Shown: positions 7,161 through 16,210 of the stretch, piece after piece
Layout: the number at the start of each line of letters is the position of its first letter
Position numbering within the stretch: position 1 is the first letter of the stretch
Translations under genes and position numbers: made by a program
Notes under the pieces: model-generated
The model's database searches: none
The model's input: only the letters and a program-made list of their open reading frames with translations
Told to the model about the DNA's origin: nothing
Assembly: GCF_900142995.1 (NCBI RefSeq)
Contig: NZ_FRCR01000008.1
Location: 62,001-126,000, forward strand
Reading direction: 5' to 3'
Origin: Caldanaerovirga acetigignens
GTDB lineage: Bacteria > Bacillota > Thermosediminibacteria > Thermosediminibacterales > Thermosediminibacteraceae
DNA length: 64,000 nt

Positions 7161-8910
7161 ACTCCGCTTCCGGGTATCTCGGTCTTGACGTATAATGGGT
7201 GTGCAAGAGTTCGTGGGATTTTTCGCTCAGCGGCTTACCTAAAAATTCCTTGTAAAGCTGCTGAACTGCCGGGTTTTCATGGGACTTTCTGAGCGGCATC
7301 TCTCTGTCTACTTCGTAGATGGCGTTGCCGCGAACAGCGCGGTAGTCCACATCAAATCGCTCGTCGGCGCTCAATATCGGCTGGCCACCTCCACCCACGC
7401 AACCTCCTGGACAGGCCATAATTTCGATAAAGTGGTATTCAGCTTCTTTATTTTTTACCCTGTCCAATAGTTTTCGCGCATTTGCGAGGCCGTGAGCAAC
7501 CGCTACGTTTATTTTCATGCCGTTTATTTCGACCGTTGCCTCTTTAATCCCCTCCACACCGCGGACGCTGGTAAATTCTATATTTTCGAGCTCATTTCCT
7601 GTCACAACTTCGTAAACAGTTCTCAGGGCCGCTTCCATCACACCGCCGGTGGCGCCGAATATTGCTCCTGCACCGGTAGATATGCCGAGGGGCTCATCGA
7701 ATTCCTCATCGGGCATCGCTGCCAGATTTATGCCTGCCTCTCTGAGCATCCTTGATATTTCGCGGGTGGTGAGCACCGCATCCACATCCTGGTATCCGCT
7801 GGACCTCATCTCGGGCCGCTGGCACTCGTATTTTTTGGCTGTGCATGGCATGATGGATACCACGAAAATCTTTGACGGATCTATTCCCATCTTCTGAGCA
7901 TAGTAGGTTTTTGCAACTGCCCCGAACATCTGCTGCGGCGACTTACATGTGGACAGGTTCTCCAAAAACTCAGGATAGTAATGCTCGCAGAACTTTATCC
8001 ACCCCGGGCTGCACGAGGTAATGAGCGGGAGCTTTCCTCCATGTTCCAGTCTTTCCAAAAACTCGTGGCCTTCTTCCATTATGGTAAGGTCAGCAGCAAA
8101 ATCGGTATCGAAAACTCTGTCAAAACCGAGTCTCCTCAGTGCTGCCGGAATTTTTTTGGTAACTATGGCACCCCTTCCTAACCCGAATTCCTCGCCCAAG
8201 GATACTCTTACTGCCGGTGCTATCTGCACTATGACATGCTTTTCGGGGTCCTGCAAGGCCTGCCAGACTTTGTCGGTATCGTCTTTTTCCTTTAATGCTC
8301 CAACTGGGCAAGCTATAATGCATTGCCCGCAGTTGACGCAAGCCACTTCGGCAAGGCTCAGGTCGTAAACAGGAGCTACCATAGTCTCAAATCCACGGTG
8401 GTTCGGTGAGATTACTCCCACGCCTTGTACGTTGTGGCAGGCGCTCACACAGCGGCGGCACAGTATGCATTTCGAAGTATCCCTTACTATCGATGGCGAG
8501 AAATCATCGTATTTCGCTTTGTGTTTTTCGCCGGTAAACCTTATCGACTTTATTCCCAGTTCTTCCGCAAGCTTTTGGAGCTCGCAGTTAAGGTTGCGCA
8601 CGCAGGTTGGGCATTCGAGATTGTGGTCGGACAAAAGCAGTTCCAGCGTAACCTTCCTTGCTTCCCTTACCGCCGGTGTGTTGGTATATACCTCCATGCC
8701 TTCCGACACAGGGTAGACACAGGCTGCCTGAAGGGCTCTCGCGCCTTTGACTTCCACCACGCACATACGGCATGCGCCTATTTCGTTTACACCTTTGAGA
8801 AAGCAAAGCGTGGGAATTTTTTTGCCTATTTTTCGGGCGGCCTCAAGGACGGTGGTGCCTTTCGGAACCTGAACCTTTTCGCCGTCTATCGTTAAATTGA
8901 CCATTTCCAT
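7159..8910 (-). CDS. hydA: Electron-bifurcating [FeFe]-hydrogenase catalytic subunit
   Basis: This is the H-cluster subunit of a HydABC/HndABCD-type complex that couples H2 to NAD(H) and ferredoxin. Domains in order: [2Fe-2S] (C36, C47, C50, C64); His-ligated cluster (HNLECPTCVRNLNC, 96-109); two [4Fe-4S] motifs (CILCRRCVSAC and CVNCGQCIIACP); then the H-domain. H-domain motifs are L1 TSCSPGW (298-304), L2 MPCTAKKYE (354-362) and L3 MACPGGCVGGGGQP. L1 usually reads TSCCPxW, so the second Cys, a proton-relay residue in well-studied enzymes, is Ser301 here. The 583-residue length means it lacks the extra C-terminal [2Fe-2S] domain of Thermotoga HydA. It is the last gene of the operon. Confidence 0.93.
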   Translation of the reverse strand: MEMVNLTIDGEKVQVPKGTTVLEAARKIGKKIPTLCFLKGVNEIGACRMCVVEVKGARALQAACVYPVSEGMEVYTNTPAVREARKVTLELLLSDHNLECPTCVRNLNCELQKLAEELGIKSIRFTGEKHKAKYDDFSPSIVRDTSKCILCRRCVSACHNVQGVGVISPNHRGFETMVAPVYDLSLAEVACVNCGQCIIACPVGALKEKDDTDKVWQALQDPEKHVIVQIAPAVRVSLGEEFGLGRGAIVTKKIPAALRRLGFDRVFDTDFAADLTIMEEGHEFLERLEHGGKLPLITSCSPGWIKFCEHYYPEFLENLSTCKSPQQMFGAVAKTYYAQKMGIDPSKIFVVSIMPCTAKKYECQRPEMRSSGYQDVDAVLTTREISRMLREAGINLAAMPDEEFDEPLGISTGAGAIFGATGGVMEAALRTVYEVVTGNELENIEFTSVRGVEGIKEATVEINGMKINVAVAHGLANARKLLDRVKNKEAEYHFIEIMACPGGCVGGGGQPILSADERFDVDYRAVRGNAIYEVDREMPLRKSHENPAVQQLYKEFLGKPLSEKSHELLHTHYTSRPRYPEAE

Positions 8911-8932
8911 TGTAAATCCTCCCCTTTGCCCA

Positions 8933-10726
8933 TTATTTTTTCACAATAGCTCCGAACGGGCATCTTTCGATACAACTGTTGCACTTTATACATTTTTCTT
9001 TATCTATCACGTGCGGCTGCCTGCGCTCGCCGGAAATGGCCCCAACCGGGCATACCTTGGCGCAAAGGCCGCATCCTTTACATTTTTCCGCTATTATTTC
9101 ATAGCTTATGAGCGCTCGGCAGGCTCCCGCAGGACATTTCTTTTCCTTAATGTGGGCTTCGTACTCGTGCCTGAAGTATCTCAATGTAGAAAGCACCGGG
9201 TTCGGCGCTGTCTGGCCCAAACCACATAAGGCCGAAGCCTTTATATTCTTGGCCAATGTCTCCAAAAGCTCGATATCTCCTTCTCGACCTTCGCCATTGG
9301 TTATCCTCTCCAGAATTTCAAGCATCCTCTTTGTGCCGATCCTGCAGGGCGGGCACTTTCCGCAGGACTCGTCCTGGGTGAACGTGAGGAAGAACTTGGC
9401 TATATCTACCATGCAGGTATCTTCGTCCATCACTATCATACCGCCTGAACCCATCATCGAGCCGGCCTGCGTCAAAGTATCGTATTCTATCGGCATATCA
9501 AGAAGTTCGGCCGGTATACATCCACCCGAAGGTCCGCCGGTCTGAACCGCTTTGAATTTCTTCCCGTTCGGAATACCACCGCCGATATCGTATATAACTT
9601 CCCTAAGAGTCATCCCCATCGGGATTTCCACAAGCCCCGTATTGTTTATCTTTCCGCCTATTGCAAACACCTTCGTGCCCTTGCTTCTTTCGGTTCCAAT
9701 GCTTGCAAACCATTCGGCGCCGTTCAATATTATCGGCGGGATGTTGGCGAAAGTTTCTACGTTGTTTATCAACGTTGGCTTACCCCACAGCCCTTCAATC
9801 GCCGGGAACGGTGGCCTGGGCCTTGGCTCGCCCCTCCTTCCTTCAATCGATGCCAGTAGCGCCGTCTCTTCTCCGCATACGAAAGCTCCGGAACCGAGGC
9901 GTAAGAAAATATCAAACTCGAATCCAGTTCCGAGGATATTTTTGCCCAAAAGTCCCCTCTCTCTCGCCTGTTCAATGGCTATTTCAAGCCTCTTTACTGC
10001 CAAGGGGTATTCGGCACGGACATATATATAACCTTCCTTTGCCCCTATGGCGTACCCAGCAATAGCCATGGCTTCCAGCACAGTATGCGGGTCTCCTTCG
10101 AGAATGCTCCTGTCCATGAAAGCACCAGGGTCACCTTCGTCTCCGTTGCATACCACGTACTTCACGTCTCCCGGCGCATCCTTCGCAAACTGCCATTTTC
10201 TTCCTGTCGGGAAGCCTCCGCCTCCTCTGCCCCTGAGACCCGATTTTGTAACCTCGTCGATAACCTGCTGGGGCGTCATTTCTGTTAAAACCTTGGCAAG
10301 TGCTCTGTACCCGTCGTTTGCTATATATTCTTCTATGACTTCGGGGTTTATAAGGCCGCAGTTCCTAAGTGCGATTCTCTTTTGCCTTTTATAAAAGTTT
10401 ATGTCGGTTAGGGCCCTCATCCTCTCTTCTGCGGCATGCTCTTTATAAAGGAGCCTTTCCACTATCCTGCCCTTTACCAGATGTTCTTCTACTATTTCAG
10501 GCACATCCTCTGCCTTAACCTTGCAATAGTAAGTCCCTTCAGGATAAATTATGATGTTCGGCCCCAGCTCACAAAGGCCAAGGCAGCCTGTCAATAGCAC
10601 CTTTACCTCTTTTGAAAGACCCCTTTTTTCTATCTCCTTTTCAAAGGCTTCCATAACGGGCTCGCTTCCGGAGGCCGTACATCCGGTCCCCCTGCAGACG
10701 AGTACATGCGCCCTGTAAAACTCCAT
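8933..10726 (-). CDS. hydB: Bifurcating hydrogenase flavoprotein subunit (NuoF-like)
   Basis: A 597-residue NuoF homologue that binds NAD(H) and FMN and is the likely bifurcation centre. Domains in order: thioredoxin-like [2Fe-2S] ([10 protein letters not shown] ... [11 protein letters not shown]); FMN/NAD-binding NuoF core with [16 protein letters not shown] and [16 protein letters not shown] domain; 4Fe-4S binding region with [11 protein letters not shown]; and a C-terminal 2[4Fe-4S] ferredoxin ([24 protein letters not shown]). This order matches HndC/HydB. It lies 22 nt before hydA and follows hndB. Confidence 0.93.
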   Translation of the reverse strand: MEFYRAHVLVCRGTGCTASGSEPVMEAFEKEIEKRGLSKEVKVLLTGCLGLCELGPNIIIYPEGTYYCKVKAEDVPEIVEEHLVKGRIVERLLYKEHAAEERMRALTDINFYKRQKRIALRNCGLINPEVIEEYIANDGYRALAKVLTEMTPQQVIDEVTKSGLRGRGGGGFPTGRKWQFAKDAPGDVKYVVCNGDEGDPGAFMDRSILEGDPHTVLEAMAIAGYAIGAKEGYIYVRAEYPLAVKRLEIAIEQARERGLLGKNILGTGFEFDIFLRLGSGAFVCGEETALLASIEGRRGEPRPRPPFPAIEGLWGKPTLINNVETFANIPPIILNGAEWFASIGTERSKGTKVFAIGGKINNTGLVEIPMGMTLREVIYDIGGGIPNGKKFKAVQTGGPSGGCIPAELLDMPIEYDTLTQAGSMMGSGGMIVMDEDTCMVDIAKFFLTFTQDESCGKCPPCRIGTKRMLEILERITNGEGREGDIELLETLAKNIKASALCGLGQTAPNPVLSTLRYFRHEYEAHIKEKKCPAGACRALISYEIIAEKCKGCGLCAKVCPVGAISGERRQPHVIDKEKCIKCNSCIERCPFGAIVKK

Positions 10727-10756
10727 TTTAATCCCCTCCGAGCGTAAAAATATTTT

Positions 10757-11131
10757 TTATATATTGGGAATTACCCATTCGTCGATGACCTGGTTATTGA
10801 CCACATGCCTTGCCACTATTTGCCTTGCCTTTTCAGGATTTACGTTGACGTAAGTCACTTTAGGCTGGTCGGGCTTTATTACATCCACCAAAGGTTCAAA
10901 CCTGCACATGCCAATACATCCGGTTTCCGTGACAACGACATCGGTTAGATTTCTCTTTTTTATTTCGTCCAGTATCGCCATAAGGACTTCTCTTGCCCCA
11001 GCAGATATACCACAGGTACCCATCCCTACAACTACCCGCGTTTTATTTTCGTTGTCCTTTCTGAGATTTATAAGCTCTCTCGCCTGATCCCTTATTTTTT
11101 CAAGTTCTTCTATAGACTTTATGACTCCCAT
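10757..11131 (-). CDS. hndB: Thioredoxin-like [2Fe-2S] ferredoxin subunit (HndB-like)
   Basis: A 124-residue protein with a thioredoxin-like [2Fe-2S] fold. The ligands are in GMGTCGISAGA and ETGCIGMCRFEP (CxxxxA ... CxxxC type). Homologues such as HndB of NADP-reducing hydrogenases are accessory electron carriers that resemble the N-terminal domain of HydB. The start overlaps the end of the upstream ATPase gene by 13 bp, so translation is likely coupled. Its precise electron partner cannot be read from sequence. Confidence 0.88.
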   Translation of the reverse strand: MGVIKSIEELEKIRDQARELINLRKDNENKTRVVVGMGTCGISAGAREVLMAILDEIKKRNLTDVVVTETGCIGMCRFEPLVDVIKPDQPKVTYVNVNPEKARQIVARHVVNNQVIDEWVIPNI

Positions 11132-11682
11132 CTTTCAGCACCCCCATCCAATTTGTCCAAATTTTCCCTTAGAAATCTTAAAATCCAGTCAATCACTAAA
11201 GGATTATTTATCGGCACTTCTTGAAGCTTCTCTTTCAGCTCTTTTGTGCTGAAGCAAAAGATTCTACCATCCCTTACATGTGTGTAATGAAAATCCACTT
11301 CTGGGTGAAGTGCCACTAATGCAGATATCGTCCTAGCCATATCACCCAGCGGCTGTAGGTCAATGTGGCTTTTTTGAAACCATACTCTTACTGTTGTACC
11401 CACATTGGGAATTGATTCTATGGCAAGGTCTCCTCCTGTTGCTCTTGAAGCTTGGGCCAATAGCGGAAGACCAAGTCCCACCTTCCTTTCAGTTTTCGTT
11501 GTAAAGAATGGGTCGATTGCTTTTTTTACCGTTTCTTCGTCCATTCCCCTGCCATTGTCTTTTATTTCAATCGACAAAACATCCTTCTTAGAATCCTCCA
11601 CTATTTTTATATTTACATCCGTGGCCCCAGCCCGCAGGGAGTTTTCAACGATGTCAAGGACGTGCAAGGACAATTCTTTCAT
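11119..11682 (-). CDS. GHKL-type ATPase (histidine-kinase-like ATP-binding domain) of the hydrogenase operon
   Basis: I place the start at ATG 11682 (MKELSLHVLDIVENS), 5 nt after the hydC stop; the longer open frame upstream only shadows hydC. The 187-residue protein has the Bergerat fold: N box ENSLRAGA, G1 DNGRGM, F box DPFFTTK and G2 GLGLPLL. No dimerisation/phosphoacceptor helix or sensor domain is visible, so it is a free-standing ATPase, either an anti-sigma-type kinase or a split histidine kinase. A second protein with this kind of domain is encoded at 14.7-15.5 kb. Both sit with a sensory-type hydrogenase, which suggests redox signalling. The target is unknown. Confidence 0.85.
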   Translation of the reverse strand: MKELSLHVLDIVENSLRAGATDVNIKIVEDSKKDVLSIEIKDNGRGMDEETVKKAIDPFFTTKTERKVGLGLPLLAQASRATGGDLAIESIPNVGTTVRVWFQKSHIDLQPLGDMARTISALVALHPEVDFHYTHVRDGRIFCFSTKELKEKLQEVPINNPLVIDWILRFLRENLDKLDGGAERWES

Positions 11683-11687
11683 CTTGC

Positions 11688-12185
11688 TCACTCGTAGTTT
11701 TTCAGAATTTCTGGCACTTTGTCCGGCGTCATCCTGCCGTAAACATCGTCGTTTATTATTACTACCGGTGCAAGTCCGCATGCACCCACGCACCTGCAAG
11801 CATCCAATGAAAATTTTAAGTCATCGGTGGTATCTCCTACTCTTATGCCCAGTTCTTGCTCGATCCTTGCCAAAACTTTGTCCGCTCCTTTTACATAACA
11901 TGCAGTGCCCAGGCAGGTTCTTATCTGGTACTTCCCTCGGGGTTTTAAGTTGAAAAATGAATAAAATGTAGTAGTGCTGTAAACTTCGCTGAGCGTCACA
12001 TTTAACGCTTCTGCTACAAGCTTTTGCACTTCTATTGGGAGATAACCAACTATTTTTTGAGCTTCCTGTAGAGCCTGCAGTAGTGCCCCCCTTTGGCCTT
12101 TGTATTTTTCCAGCATCTTTTCAACTTCCCTGAGTTTTTCTGCCAACTCCGCATCTTTTTTGGCCGCAAGTTCCATGGCCATCAA
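11688..12185 (-). CDS. hydC: Bifurcating hydrogenase [2Fe-2S] subunit (NuoE-like)
   Basis: A 165-residue NuoE/HndA homologue. An N-terminal helical bundle (LREVEKMLEKYKGQRGALL) is followed by the thioredoxin-like [2Fe-2S] domain with CLGTAC and CRCVGACGLAP. YSTTTFYSFF is a family signature. It docks on HydB and completes the HydABC core. In this operon hydC is separated from hydB by an ATPase gene and hndB, an arrangement common in thermophilic Clostridia. The usual start is the second or fourth residue (MAMELAA or MELAA), and the codon choice is uncertain by a few residues. Confidence 0.92.
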   Translation of the reverse strand: MMAMELAAKKDAELAEKLREVEKMLEKYKGQRGALLQALQEAQKIVGYLPIEVQKLVAEALNVTLSEVYSTTTFYSFFNLKPRGKYQIRTCLGTACYVKGADKVLARIEQELGIRVGDTTDDLKFSLDACRCVGACGLAPVVIINDDVYGRMTPDKVPEILKNYE

Positions 12186-12237
12186 CCCTCCCGCTTTAGA
12201 TTAATGTTATTGTTTATACTTTCACAATAAATCACAA

Positions 12238-12993
12238 CTAAAATTGATCTTTAAGGATAACCCTCCTTCCACTCCGGCCTTTGAATGCTTTTCCTAACTC
12301 ATCAAAGGTCGGTTCTTCTAAGAGAAAGTAAGTCTTTCTAAATACCATATCTTTAAGGCAGTGGGCATCGGAAGAAAATACTACGCTATACCTTGTAAAA
12401 ATATCCGGAAATTTATTTCTAGCTTCATCAACCGATATATTTTTAGAAAATTCTACAGCATCTATCTTCATGTCCTCCGGTATGAAACCCAACTGCCCTA
12501 TTATGCCAAAACTCATCCTCTCCGCATGTGCAGGTATCACTATCCCCCCTAATTCCACTACTTTTTCTGACACATTATCTATCGAAAGGCCTACAGATGC
12601 TATGAGCAACCTATCTTCTTCACCAATCACATTGCCCATTTTATCCACCACGTACTGGCGTCCCAGCCTTTTAGGGTCGTTTTTCCGAGGAGGAAGGTGT
12701 TGGTAAATGAAATCCTCAAATTCCATTGCCAATTCTAGGTTCTCAAAATAGCAAAGCACGTGAACTTCTTCTCTGGTCTGAACTTCAATCCCCGGGAGTA
12801 TCAGTCCATCAAAATCACAGGATGCCTCCATTACAGCAGATAAGTTTTTTGCTGAATTATGGTCGGCTATTCCTAAAATCTTAATCCCCATAAGCTTTGC
12901 CATATTTAAAATATTCGGGGGAACCATCTCGTCTTCTGCACACGGAGAAAGGCATGTGTGCACGTGGAGATCTGCAGGAAATTCCCTTAGCAT
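12238..12993 (-). CDS. PHP-domain metal-dependent phosphoesterase of the hydrogenase operon
   Basis: A 251-residue PHP-family protein. Metal-binding motifs visible are DLHVHTCLSP at the N-terminus, GIADHNS, PGIEVQT and a late SSDAHCL. PHP domains hydrolyse phosphate esters (for example histidinol phosphate or oligonucleotides), but no substrate can be assigned. It overlaps the upstream DRTGG gene by 7 bp and precedes hydC, so it is co-transcribed with the hydrogenase and its sensor-like genes. A role in nucleotide-signal turnover is only a guess. Confidence 0.85.
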   Translation of the reverse strand: MLREFPADLHVHTCLSPCAEDEMVPPNILNMAKLMGIKILGIADHNSAKNLSAVMEASCDFDGLILPGIEVQTREEVHVLCYFENLELAMEFEDFIYQHLPPRKNDPKRLGRQYVVDKMGNVIGEEDRLLIASVGLSIDNVSEKVVELGGIVIPAHAERMSFGIIGQLGFIPEDMKIDAVEFSKNISVDEARNKFPDIFTRYSVVFSSDAHCLKDMVFRKTYFLLEEPTFDELGKAFKGRSGRRVILKDQF

Positions 12994-13337
12994 TTTTCCC
13001 TGTCCTTTGACAATACATTATACAGTATTCCACATATTTCGAAAATTGACATTTTAGTTGAAAATATCGGTATATTTTCTTCCTCAGCTTTTTTGACCGT
13101 ATTTTCCTCAACTTCAACGCCTTCTGCCACAATTATCCCCGCAAGGCCAAGTAGCGCCGCCACAGCCACTATGTTTGGATGGCTCTGCACTGTAATCCAA
13201 ATTTGATTTTCAGCAGCGTGCCCCATCACCCAACTGAGAAGGTCGGAAGCGTATGCACCAGTTACTTTTCTTTCCAAATTCGTTCCCTTCGTCACAAGAT
13301 TCAGCGAGAACCTTGCCCCTAGCTCCTCTAAAGTCAT
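12987..13337 (-). CDS. DRTGG-domain protein
   Basis: A 116-residue single-domain protein. It resembles the DRTGG domain (found beside CBS domains and in phosphotransacetylase N-termini): GAYASDLLSWVMGHA, then IWITVQSHPNIVAVAALLGLAGIIVAEG, ending with IPIFSTKMSIFEICGILY. Such domains are thought to bind small ligands, but no ligand is established. The same fold forms the N-terminal half of the protein at 14698-15507, so the operon carries two copies: one free and one fused to an ATPase domain. It is translationally coupled to the PHP gene. Confidence 0.8.
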   Translation of the reverse strand: MTLEELGARFSLNLVTKGTNLERKVTGAYASDLLSWVMGHAAENQIWITVQSHPNIVAVAALLGLAGIIVAEGVEVEENTVKKAEEENIPIFSTKMSIFEICGILYNVLSKDREKC

Positions 13338-13360
13338 AATTCTTCACCTCTTTTCTTATC

Positions 13361-14671
13361 TTAACCTTCCATCGTAGGGGGCAATTTCTGTGATAATTCC
13401 ATTACTTCTTCAACAAGCTGCCTCACCTTTTCCCTTAGTTTAAAAACGCAGTCGGTCTCATTTGCTCTACCCTGCACTATATCTTCCGCCAGCGCCCTGC
13501 AGTTAGGCGAACCACAGCTTCCGCAATCAAGGCCGGGCAATTCCTTCAAGATCCTTTCCAAAAGTTCCATCTTTTTAATGGCCTTGGCCATATCTTCGTC
13601 CAGCTTCATCGCAGGAACGGGTTTTATCTCTTCTTCGAAAAAGTGGTAACCTTTTTTAAAGTCCTCTATTACTGCCGCTTCATCTATCCCTGTTTTACTT
13701 GCCAACTTTTCTGCCATCTTTTTCAATCTCACACCGGCGATAAACCTGTTTTCGGGTGTAAGCACCCCTCCCACGCATCCGCCGCTGCATGCCTGCAGTT
13801 CCAGATAATCTATATCGGCGAGCCTCCCCAATTCCACTTCTTCTAAAACTTCAATGCAATCGTGTATACCATCGACAGCCAGGCGGTTGCCAAAATCCAA
13901 TGCCTCGTTTTCTCCTCCCGCCCGTCCCCATCCAACCCCCATGCTGCCGGAAGTTCCAAAAATAGAATGGTGAGTACCTTTGCCGATGTTTTTCAGCACC
14001 TTTGCGTAAACCTTGCTCATTGAAAGTACCCCGTCAACGTAAGACTTAGAAGCGCCGATGGGCTGCTTTACCGCCGTCACTTTTGCTGGACATGGACTTA
14101 TGAAGAAGGCTCCTATTTCCCGGTCCTCCAATCCGTACAGTTTTTTTACAGTTTCCTTAGCTCTTTTAGCGGCTATTTCCACCGGAGCCTTTACCGGCAC
14201 TATGTTCCTTATAAGCCCCGGAAAACGAACTCTGATCAGGCGCAAAACTGCCGGACATGATGAAGAAATAAAGGGCCTTATATCCTTGTTTTTCATTATA
14301 TATTCCCTTATAGCAGCGGTAACTTCTTCTGCAGCCAAAGGAACCTCATATACTTCGTCAAAGCCAGAAGCCCTTAAAGCGGCATTTATTGCCTCCTTGG
14401 TGGCGCCTTCCTTAAATTGCGCGTAAAAACTGGGTGCCGGCAAAGCTATCGTAAATTTGTAATCCTTTAACATGTCAATATTGTCAGTTGCCGCAAACTT
14501 AGCTTGATTTGGACAAACCCTAATGCACTCGCCGCAGTCTATGCACTTTTCTTGCATTATGAAGGCTTTGCCGTTTCGCACTCTAATGGCCTCTGTGGGA
14601 CAACCTTTTATGCAGTTGGTGCACCCTTTGCATTTTTCTATATCCAGCGTAACCGAATGGTAAAAATTCAT
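13361..14671 (-). CDS. Group D (sensory-type) [FeFe]-hydrogenase-like protein
   Basis: A 436-residue protein. Two N-terminal [4Fe-4S] motifs (CKGCTNCIKGCP, CIDCGECIRVCP) lead into an [FeFe]-hydrogenase large-subunit domain with degenerate H-cluster loops: SSSCPAV, ISPCPAKV and ACSGGCVGG. The Cys ligands are kept but the flanking catalytic residues differ from hydA (TSCxPGW, MPCTAKK, ACPGGC). The C-terminus is a Fes-type [4Fe-4S] domain (CGSCGSPNC). This composition fits group D enzymes, proposed as H2/redox sensors and often encoded beside DRTGG, PHP and ATPase genes as here. It probably reports H2 or redox state rather than turning over bulk H2. Sensory function is an inference. Confidence 0.85.
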   Translation of the reverse strand: MNFYHSVTLDIEKCKGCTNCIKGCPTEAIRVRNGKAFIMQEKCIDCGECIRVCPNQAKFAATDNIDMLKDYKFTIALPAPSFYAQFKEGATKEAINAALRASGFDEVYEVPLAAEEVTAAIREYIMKNKDIRPFISSSCPAVLRLIRVRFPGLIRNIVPVKAPVEIAAKRAKETVKKLYGLEDREIGAFFISPCPAKVTAVKQPIGASKSYVDGVLSMSKVYAKVLKNIGKGTHHSIFGTSGSMGVGWGRAGGENEALDFGNRLAVDGIHDCIEVLEEVELGRLADIDYLELQACSGGCVGGVLTPENRFIAGVRLKKMAEKLASKTGIDEAAVIEDFKKGYHFFEEEIKPVPAMKLDEDMAKAIKKMELLERILKELPGLDCGSCGSPNCRALAEDIVQGRANETDCVFKLREKVRQLVEEVMELSQKLPPTMEG

Positions 14672-14697
14672 TGCTCCACCAGCTTTCTAAGCCCTTG

Positions 14698-15507
14698 CTA
14701 TAAATAGATTTTCATTTTCACTTTTGTGCCTTTTGCGACAACAGAAGTTATTTCAAAAACGTCTGAGAATTTCTTCATATTCGGCAGCCCCATTCCAGCT
14801 CCAAATCCCATTTCTCTTATACGCTCGGGAGCTGTCGAATATCCCTCCTGCATGGCCAATTCTATATTCTCTATGCCAGGTCCCTCATCTTCTGCCGTTA
14901 TTTCTATGCAGTAGGGTGTTACTTCAAATATCAACTTTCCCCTGAAAGCATGGATGACTATATTCATCTCCGCTTCATAAGCAACTATTGATGCCCTTCT
15001 CATTGCAGAGGGGTTGACGCCCAATTGTTTTAAGACTTTCTTCGCTTGTTCCGTAGCTCTCCCCGCATTCTCGAAATCTCCTCCGTGCACTTCATATACC
15101 AGGCGCATAGTGCCAGGTACATTTTCGCTTGAGTTTTGTTCTTCTTGAACTTTCCTTGCTAAAAAGTCCCCTTTCAAACCCGCTTCATAGAGAAGCCCAC
15201 AACTTTCGTAAAGCGGAAAATCTGTGCAAAGGAGAGGAATACCCCTCTCCTTTGCCAGCTCTATTACATCGCCGGTCGGGCACTTCCCCCTAACGAAAAT
15301 TATAGCCGCAAATTCTGACATGCCAGCAGTCTGTATTATCTGTCGATGGGTTAAACCAGTCAGCAAAACTGCGTTTCTCTTCGTATCAGCTAATATGTCG
15401 CTGATGAGGTCAGCACCGCACGCGTTCGTGATTTCCAATTCTAACGCACCATCATCTCCCGTTAGAACCTCGGCCTTGAGAATCTCCTTTATCTTCTTAA
15501 GTTTCAT
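14698..15507 (-). CDS. DRTGG-domain protein fused to a serine-kinase-like ATPase domain
   Basis: A 269-residue two-domain protein. Residues 1-110 are a DRTGG domain (ACGADLISDILAD, FAAIIFVRGKCPTGDVIELA, YESCGLLYEAG). Residues 130-269 are an RsbW/SpoIIAB-type GHKL domain with AYEAEMNIVIHA (N box), DEGPGI (G1) and GAGMGLPNMKKF (G2). This resembles anti-sigma-factor serine kinases, so the N-terminal ligand domain may gate phosphorylation of an unknown partner. Its start overlaps the rex stop by 4 bp (ATGA), so it is coupled to rex. Confidence 0.85.
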   Translation of the reverse strand: MKLKKIKEILKAEVLTGDDGALELEITNACGADLISDILADTKRNAVLLTGLTHRQIIQTAGMSEFAAIIFVRGKCPTGDVIELAKERGIPLLCTDFPLYESCGLLYEAGLKGDFLARKVQEEQNSSENVPGTMRLVYEVHGGDFENAGRATEQAKKVLKQLGVNPSAMRRASIVAYEAEMNIVIHAFRGKLIFEVTPYCIEITAEDEGPGIENIELAMQEGYSTAPERIREMGFGAGMGLPNMKKFSDVFEITSVVAKGTKVKMKIYL

Positions 15508-16145
15508 CGAGATTCACCCAAATGAAACGTTAGGTATTCAAGCTGTGAGGCCAAATCTACCCTCCTTAACACAATACCTTCAGGGACCGAGATATTTGCC
15601 GGCGCAAAATTTATTATCCCTTTAATTCCACAATCTACCATGAAATCCACTACTTCCTGGGCAGAAGCTGCGGGTACCGCTACTATTCCTAATTTTATCG
15701 AAAGGTCTTTAACTTTTTCCTTCAGCTCTTGAAGTGGTCTTATTTCTATCTCCCCTACTTTATTCCCTATCTTCGCAGGGTCAACGTCGAAAATGCCTAC
15801 TATGTCAAAACCCCTTTCGGCAAATCCACCATACATAGCGAGGGCTGCCCCCAAGCGCCCTGCACCAATTATTATCACCGGCCAGCGCCTGTCGAGCCCT
15901 AAAATCTTCATGATGTAGTTATAGAGCTCCCTAGGATTATAACCCACGCCTCTCGTTCCGAATTCCCCGAAGTAGGCCAGGTCTTTCCTAACCTGAGCAG
16001 GAGTGACTCCAGTCGCTTTTGCTATCTGTTGAGAAGAAACAGTGGAAATTCCCTTTTCGTCAGCTTCTTTTAAATAACGCGAATAGGCAGTGAGCCTCCC
16101 TACAGTAGCTTCAGGTATTTTGAATTTTTTAAACAACCAAATCAC
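15504..16145 (-). CDS. rex: Redox-sensing transcriptional repressor Rex
   Basis: A 213-residue NADH/NAD+-responsive repressor. The N-terminal winged helix contains IPEATVGRLTAYSRYLKE and VSSQQIAKATGVTPAQVRKDLAYFGEFGTRGVGY (residues 9-20 and 40-70). The Rossmann domain contains IIGAGRLGAALAMY (GxGxxG). The C-terminal helix is present. Rex represses fermentation and hydrogenase genes when NADH is low. It heads the hydrogenase operon and has a perfect Rex operator upstream, so the whole operon should be under its own redox feedback. AAGGAG precedes the start. Confidence 0.95.
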   Translation of the reverse strand: MIWLFKKFKIPEATVGRLTAYSRYLKEADEKGISTVSSQQIAKATGVTPAQVRKDLAYFGEFGTRGVGYNPRELYNYIMKILGLDRRWPVIIIGAGRLGAALAMYGGFAERGFDIVGIFDVDPAKIGNKVGEIEIRPLQELKEKVKDLSIKLGIVAVPAASAQEVVDFMVDCGIKGIINFAPANISVPEGIVLRRVDLASQLEYLTFHLGESR

Positions 16146-16156
16146 TCCTTGTATTC

Positions 16157-16185
16157 ATTTTATCATAATATACTTGTTTTTACAA
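16157..16185 (-). promoter_or_regulatory. rex-hyd operon promoter
   Basis: On the minus strand TTGTAA (16180-16185) and TAAAAT (16157-16162) are 17 bp apart, about 11 bp upstream of the rex start. This is a sigma-A type promoter with a very short leader. Confidence 0.65.
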
Positions 16186-16210
16186 TATTAAAAGAGAAAA
16201 AAATCACAGT

